A DNA stretch of 64,000 nt. It comes from Sanguibacter hominis ATCC BAA-789. Lineage in GTDB: Bacteria > Actinomycetota > Actinomycetes > Actinomycetales > Cellulomonadaceae. Both the position numbers and the translations under genes were made by a program. The notes beneath the pieces were generated by a model that made no database searches, had not been told where the DNA came from, and worked only from the letters and a program-made list of their open reading frames with translations. Position 1 is the stretch's first letter; every line of letters begins with the position of its first letter. Positions 61,001-64,000 of the stretch are shown here, piece by piece. The stretch covers positions 124,001-188,000 of the forward strand of contig NZ_JAAXOW010000003.1 of NCBI RefSeq assembly GCF_012396185.1, read 5' to 3'.

Positions 61001-62048
61001 CGGTCGCGCGCGGGGCCGTGCTGGCCGCGGTGCCGCGAGCGCCACCGTCGCCAGGGGTGCGCAGGAGTGCGTCGAGCAGGGTGGCTGGTCGGTCCCGCAG
61101 AGAGGTCCAGTCGACGCCGCCCAGGTCGACGTGGCCGCCTCCCGGCCGCGGCTCGGACGCACCCTGGGTCCCGTCGGTGCGGGCCTCCGGGAGCCCGCCG
61201 CCGGACGACCCTGCGGGCTGGGCCCGTCCGGAGAGCGCCGGGGGCTGCGTGGCCGACCGTGAGCGCACGAGGCTCTGCAGCCCGAGCGTGAGGGGCCCGG
61301 CGAGCGCGAGCAGCGCGTAGGCGGGACGTCCGGTCATCGTCGCGAGCGCGAGGCCCGTCAGGGCGGGGGCGACGAGGAGGGCCCACGGCGGGCCCTGGCG
61401 GTTCGGGTCGGTCGCCGGCACGCGCGACGTGACGACGGCGACGTGGCTCGCGCCGTCCGCCTGCCACACGAGGGCGCAGCCGGGCCGCAGCAGCAGGGGA
61501 CGGCCGCTCCAGCGGCGCACGCGTCCGCGCGCCGTGCGGATGCGCACGGTGCGGGCGTTCTCCCGGGGGAGCGTGGGGCGTCGCCGCACGGTCATGCCGC
61601 GCGGGCCTGGGGCGGCCCGCAGCCGTGGCCCACCCAGGACCGTCGGGAGGGCGTCGGCCGCGAGGACGAGCCCGGCGTGCGGGCCGTCGACGACGTGCCA
61701 CACGAGGGCGTCGTCGCGCGTGCGCCGCGCGAGGTCGACGGGACCGAGGCGGTGCGGACCGCGCCGCGCGTCCGTGCCGCTCGCCTCGATGCGCGCGCCG
61801 TCGAGCAGCGGCGCGTGCCCCGTGAGGGCGTCGGCGTCGAGCGGGGTGGCTCCGCAGCGGAGCGGCACGTGCAGGAGGTCGGAGCGGCCGAGGGTCCGCG
61901 CGAGCGTGGGCCGCAGGTCGGCCAGCCGGATCCCCGCGCGGACCTCGACGTCCTCGTCGGGTGCGAAGGTCAGGCGGACGTACGACGGCGAGGGCCCGGA
62001 CCGCGGGGGAGCGGGACGGCCGATCGGCGAGAGCGGTGAGCGTGGCAC
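58071..62048 (-). CDS. FtsK/SpoIIIE-type triple ATPase, EssC/EccC-like
   Basis: 1325 residues. An N-terminal ubiquitin/FHA-like region (about 20-220), two membrane helices (about 228-265, WALLVAPALTGLALATMTG...), and three FtsK/SpoIIIE ATPase modules. Module 1 has an intact Walker A GTTGAGKSELLQTL (about 555-567) and Walker B LLVVVDEFR (about 660). Modules 2 and 3 have Arg in place of the Walker Lys (GGPGSGRSSALRLL about 878; GPPGAGRSTAAAHL about 1153), so they probably bind but hydrolyse ATP poorly. This is the build of the motor of type VII secretion (EccC/EssC). No WXG100 or other ESX gene is in the window. GTG start at 62048; no clear ribosome binding site. Confidence 0.87.
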   Translation of the reverse strand: MPRSPLSPIGRPAPPRSGPSPSYVRLTFAPDEDVEVRAGIRLADLRPTLARTLGRSDLLHVPLRCGATPLDADALTGHAPLLDGARIEASGTDARRGPHRLGPVDLARRTRDDALVWHVVDGPHAGLVLAADALPTVLGGPRLRAAPGPRGMTVRRRPTLPRENARTVRIRTARGRVRRWSGRPLLLRPGCALVWQADGASHVAVVTSRVPATDPNRQGPPWALLVAPALTGLALATMTGRPAYALLALAGPLTLGLQSLVRSRSATQPPALSGRAQPAGSSGGGLPEARTDGTQGASEPRPGGGHVDLGGVDWTSLRDRPATLLDALLRTPGDGGARGTAASTAPRATAATGPGAERRARAHVCAWAAAHPHGRVVVATADAASAWSWCRWVPGATITRPDVLVTGASPLDGEDLALVVVRVGDLDDGVLSRWWAGAPPTASLLLVADEPDVPAWCADRVGGPGVDVPWADDVARHLASRAVAGGALPAVVPLAALLGLPATSDQGAVAHAVAHRWSVPPSGLRTPLGLAASRVGPPEVLELDLTRDGPHGLVAGTTGAGKSELLQTLVCGLALTHPPSDLAMALVDYKGGASFGACAGLPHVVGIVTDLERGLAARALTGLQAEMRRREALFAASGATTLDEHRALARPGDELVPRLLVVVDEFRSMTQDLPDFVPSLLRLAAQGRSLGMHLVLATQRPGGAVNADMRANLGLRVALRVNDPAESRDVVDTPQAADLPAHAPGRAVVVTSRSGARTVQVAHAASAAPVDTPDARRIPAWGTRTARALGLHTSPDDVLRGLVTAARAAAEATGQARPRRPWLPGLPARVTLGDVEGVSDPRPGLAVALADVPAEQRRTLVRWDPARDGHLVVEGGPGSGRSSALRLLGLAALARGWHVHTLGEVLAGTPAPGLGTVVDARDPRRAADLLDRLARARDAHPTLLLVDDLETVLAALALVDRGVGPDLLVALARSTVVHLALASARALPGTLLAHVGSRVVLGDRSKAADVARGVPTALAGLGGPPGRAVWFGPDGPLLAQVLLPGTGPRTNPAVAPLGGPALVDGSPDLGASHDHAALARAGDTVARTPPLRLAPVPGRVRRRDLDDALAAWRDREGRPAPGPWHLPVGMGGDDGGVRFLDVGRGALVVGPPGAGRSTAAAHLAGLLVARHGAGRVVTVALDGPLAASGAAHHAVDGSPSDLVRLAAEIEEAASAGEAQDLVVVVDDVPLLAQSAPVELERLLAVPAVTRAILTATTGAALGAVRGPLATARARRTGIVLDPGRPGSVDVLGSPLGRATEPGPGAPGRGALVHGRLVEPVQLVEP

Positions 62049-62154
62049 GGGACCTAGCGTGCGTGCCGGTCCCGGGCGCGACGACGCCGGGCCTGCAGCC
62101 GGTGGACGAGGTCCACCGGTCCACAGGCCCGGCGTCGTGCGGTGACGGCGTCCG

Positions 62155-64000
62155 TCAGTCGACGGCGAGCGCCTCCACCGGGGAGGTGCGGGTCGCGCGG
62201 CGCGCCGGGAGGACCGACGCGACGAGCCCGGCGAGGACGGCGACGACCAGGACGAGCCCGAGGTCGCGCCACGGCACCGCGAGAGCGATGTCGCCGATCG
62301 TGCCCAGCGCGGCGGCCGAGCCGGCCCAGCCGTACACGGTGCCGAGCACCACGCCCAGGCCGGTGCCGACCAGGGCGATCAGCAGGCCTTCGACCGCGAG
62401 GGTCAGACGCAGCTGCTTGCGGGTCAGGCCGATCGCACGGAGCATCGCGTTCTCCCGTTGCCGCTCGAGGACCGACAGGGACAGCGTGTTGGTCACGCCG
62501 ATGAGCGCGATGAACACGGCGACCGCGAGGAGGCCGACCACGACTGCGAGCAGCGCGTCGATCACCTGGTCGAACATCGCGCGCTCGACGACAGGACCTG
62601 TCGTCCACACACCGAGGTCGTCCACGACCTCCTGGATGTCAGCGACCGTGCTCCGGGGGTTCTCCGGGTCGGCGACCCGGACCAGGAGCGAGTTCGTCAC
62701 GGCGCCCGGGTCGAGCTTGAGCAGCGTCGCGGTGGTGACGGCGATCTCGAGGCCGGCGGGCATGGACGGCACGACCTGGACGGTGAGGTCGGCGGTCGCA
62801 CCGCCGGCACCCACGAGGGTGACCTTCTGCCCGTCCGTGACGTTCGAGCCGGACGCCCAGTTCTTGCTGATCACGAGCGAGTCGTCGGTGAACGGAGCGA
62901 GGTCCGTCGTGTCCCGCATGACCGTGGCTGCGGTCGCCGGGTCGATCGCGTCGATGATCGGCCGTCCCTCGCCGTCGCCCATCGCGACGTCGAACGGTAC
63001 GTCGTCGCCCTTCGCCTCGACGAGGCCGCGGGTGATGGTGGCGGTCGCGGTGACGCCGTCGACGGCAGCGATCTGCGAGGTGACCCCGGCGTCGAGCTGG
63101 GTCTTGTTCTTGCCGTCCGCGCTGAGCTGGTGCCCGCCGAGCACGGCGACGTCGACCGAGTAGCGCTCGTCGAACGACGCGTTGAACGTCTGGCGTGCGC
63201 TCTCGGCACCCGTCGTCATCATGACGACGAGCGTGACGCCGATCAGCAGGGCCGTGCTCGTCGCCGCGGTGCGGCGCGGGTTGCGCAGCGTGTTCGCCGT
63301 GGCGAGGCGTGCGCTCGGGCCGGTCCTGGCGGCGAGGCTGCCGACCCAGGCGGTGACCTTGGGGATCCAGAACACGGACCCGACGGCGACGCCGACGAAG
63401 CTGAGAGCCCCGCCCGGGATGCCCACGAGGAGCCCGATCATCGGCTCCTTCATGAGGCCTGCGGCAGCACCGAGCCCGAGCATCACGAAGCCGATCACGG
63501 TCATGAGGGTCGCCGTGACGAGGCGACCGGTCGAGCCGCGTCGGACCGACGGGGCGTCCGCCGGGCGGAGCGCGGCGAGGGGCGCGACCCGGGTCGCGGC
63601 ACGTGCGGGAGACGTCGCAGCGAGGACGGTGACGAGCAGGCCGGCGAGGAGCGGCACGGCGAACACGGCCACGGACACGGGAACGACGGTGGGCAGGGGC
63701 ACGCCGACGTCGCGCGTCGAGAGCACGCTGAGCGTCACCTGGGCGGCGCCGAGGCCGAGCGCGATGCCGGAGAGCGACGCGAGCAGGCCGAGGATCGTCG
63801 CCTCGAGGAGGACGGACGTGCGCAGCTGCCGCTTGTTGGCGCCGACGCAGCGCAAGAGCGCGAGTGTCCGGGTGCGCTGTGCGACGAGGACCTGGAACGT
63901 GTTGGCGATGACAAGGCCCGCGACGATGAGTGCGAGCGCCGCGAACGCGAGGACGACGTACGTCACCGTGTGGGCGTCACCTGTGAGCTGCCGGGCGATC
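62155..64000 (-). CDS. FtsX/MacB-type ABC transporter permease, N-terminus outside window
   Basis: The reading frame stays open to the end of the window (residues IARQLTGDAHT precede the TYVVLAF helix), so the 5' part of this minus-strand gene is missing. Visible: helix with FAALALIVAGLVIANTFQVLVAQRTRTLALLRCVGANKRQL, two further helices, a long outside MacB-like domain (about nt 63180-62560) and a final FtsX domain with NTLSLSVLERQRENAMLRAIGLTRKQLRLT and the end LPARRATRTSPVEALAVD. This is the double-FtsX layout of lipoprotein/peptide-exporting or signalling ABC systems; the ATPase is probably upstream outside the window. Confidence 0.88.
   Translation of the reverse strand, partial: IARQLTGDAHTVTYVVLAFAALALIVAGLVIANTFQVLVAQRTRTLALLRCVGANKRQLRTSVLLEATILGLLASLSGIALGLGAAQVTLSVLSTRDVGVPLPTVVPVSVAVFAVPLLAGLLVTVLAATSPARAATRVAPLAALRPADAPSVRRGSTGRLVTATLMTVIGFVMLGLGAAAGLMKEPMIGLLVGIPGGALSFVGVAVGSVFWIPKVTAWVGSLAARTGPSARLATANTLRNPRRTAATSTALLIGVTLVVMMTTGAESARQTFNASFDERYSVDVAVLGGHQLSADGKNKTQLDAGVTSQIAAVDGVTATATITRGLVEAKGDDVPFDVAMGDGEGRPIIDAIDPATAATVMRDTTDLAPFTDDSLVISKNWASGSNVTDGQKVTLVGAGGATADLTVQVVPSMPAGLEIAVTTATLLKLDPGAVTNSLLVRVADPENPRSTVADIQEVVDDLGVWTTGPVVERAMFDQVIDALLAVVVGLLAVAVFIALIGVTNTLSLSVLERQRENAMLRAIGLTRKQLRLTLAVEGLLIALVGTGLGVVLGTVYGWAGSAAALGTIGDIALAVPWRDLGLVLVVAVLAGLVASVLPARRATRTSPVEALAVD

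Noticed and set aside
58071-62048. Complete type VII secretion locus
   Set aside because: Only the ATPase is visible; no WXG100 substrate or other Ecc component was found in the window.

Overview
The window is GC-rich, gene-dense chromosomal DNA of an actinobacterium, most likely a cellulolytic Micrococcales member (Cellulomonas, Oerskovia or Sanguibacter type). The signs are mycothiol metabolism (mca), a WhiB protein, the gene orders mfd...eno-divIC-DUF501-ppx, cbs-metB...greA-DUF4307-mca-...-trhA-uppS and pdtaS...whiB (all also known from Mycobacterium), a secreted starch-degrading amylase, and CebR/CelR-type operator boxes in front of a sugar ABC transporter. Species cannot be fixed from the sequence alone.

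Layout. 1-5.9 kb: end of a surface/exopolysaccharide locus (a large secreted LamG/PKD protein cut by the window edge, a family-2 glycosyltransferase, a polysaccharide-polymerase-like membrane protein). 6-12.1 kb: mfd, a TagD-like cytidylyltransferase and a polyprenyl-phosphate sugar-1-phosphate transferase. 12.4-14.5 kb: exported alpha-amylase with two starch-binding modules. 14.7-21.2 kb: eno, divIC/ftsB-like gene, DUF501, ppx, an acyltransferase and ndh. 21.2-25.3 kb: an odd tRNA with a UAA anticodon, an aldo-keto reductase/MerR pair behind a classic MerR promoter, a Bax1-type membrane protein, FKBP, and an LLM flavin oxidoreductase. 25.3-31.6 kb: rRNA-methyltransferase-like gene, transsulfuration genes (cbs, metB-like), a SelT-like redox protein, a VOC protein, and a divergent DUF5997/LysR-substrate-domain pair. 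31.8-41.3 kb: aminotransferase, msrA, AI-2E-family transporter with ilvA, greA, DUF4307, mca, nitrilase, trhA, short cis-prenyltransferase. 41.3-46.4 kb: a compact nitrite/NO module (Fe-S type regulator, NnrS-like protein, membrane-fused NirK, divergent DUF2249). 46.4-53.4 kb: winged-helix (AlkX-like) protein, paired FluC fluoride channels, LacI regulator and a cello-oligosaccharide-type ABC importer without its ATPase. 53.4-64 kb: DUF2505, PdtaS-type sensor kinase, alpha/beta hydrolase with divergent YafY/WYL regulator, WhiB, small membrane protein, EssC/EccC-like triple ATPase, and an FtsX-type permease cut by the window end.

How the genes work together. Several tight operons use 4-bp stop/start overlaps (regulator-NnrS-NirK, AI-2E-ilvA, both FluC genes, both ABC permeases, metB-SelT-VOC). 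A recurrent promoter architecture is visible: a TANNNT -10 box followed by 6 or 7 bases and then directly the ATG/GTG, meaning leaderless mRNAs for about a dozen transcription units. Strong perfect hairpins mark most unit ends. The most unusual items are the NirK module, the nearly identical 885-bp tandem repeat in the surface protein, the class-I tRNA with a UAA anticodon, the MerR dyad promoter, and a cluster of GCGAGGTAGGG-type intergenic repeats at 31.6-31.8 kb.
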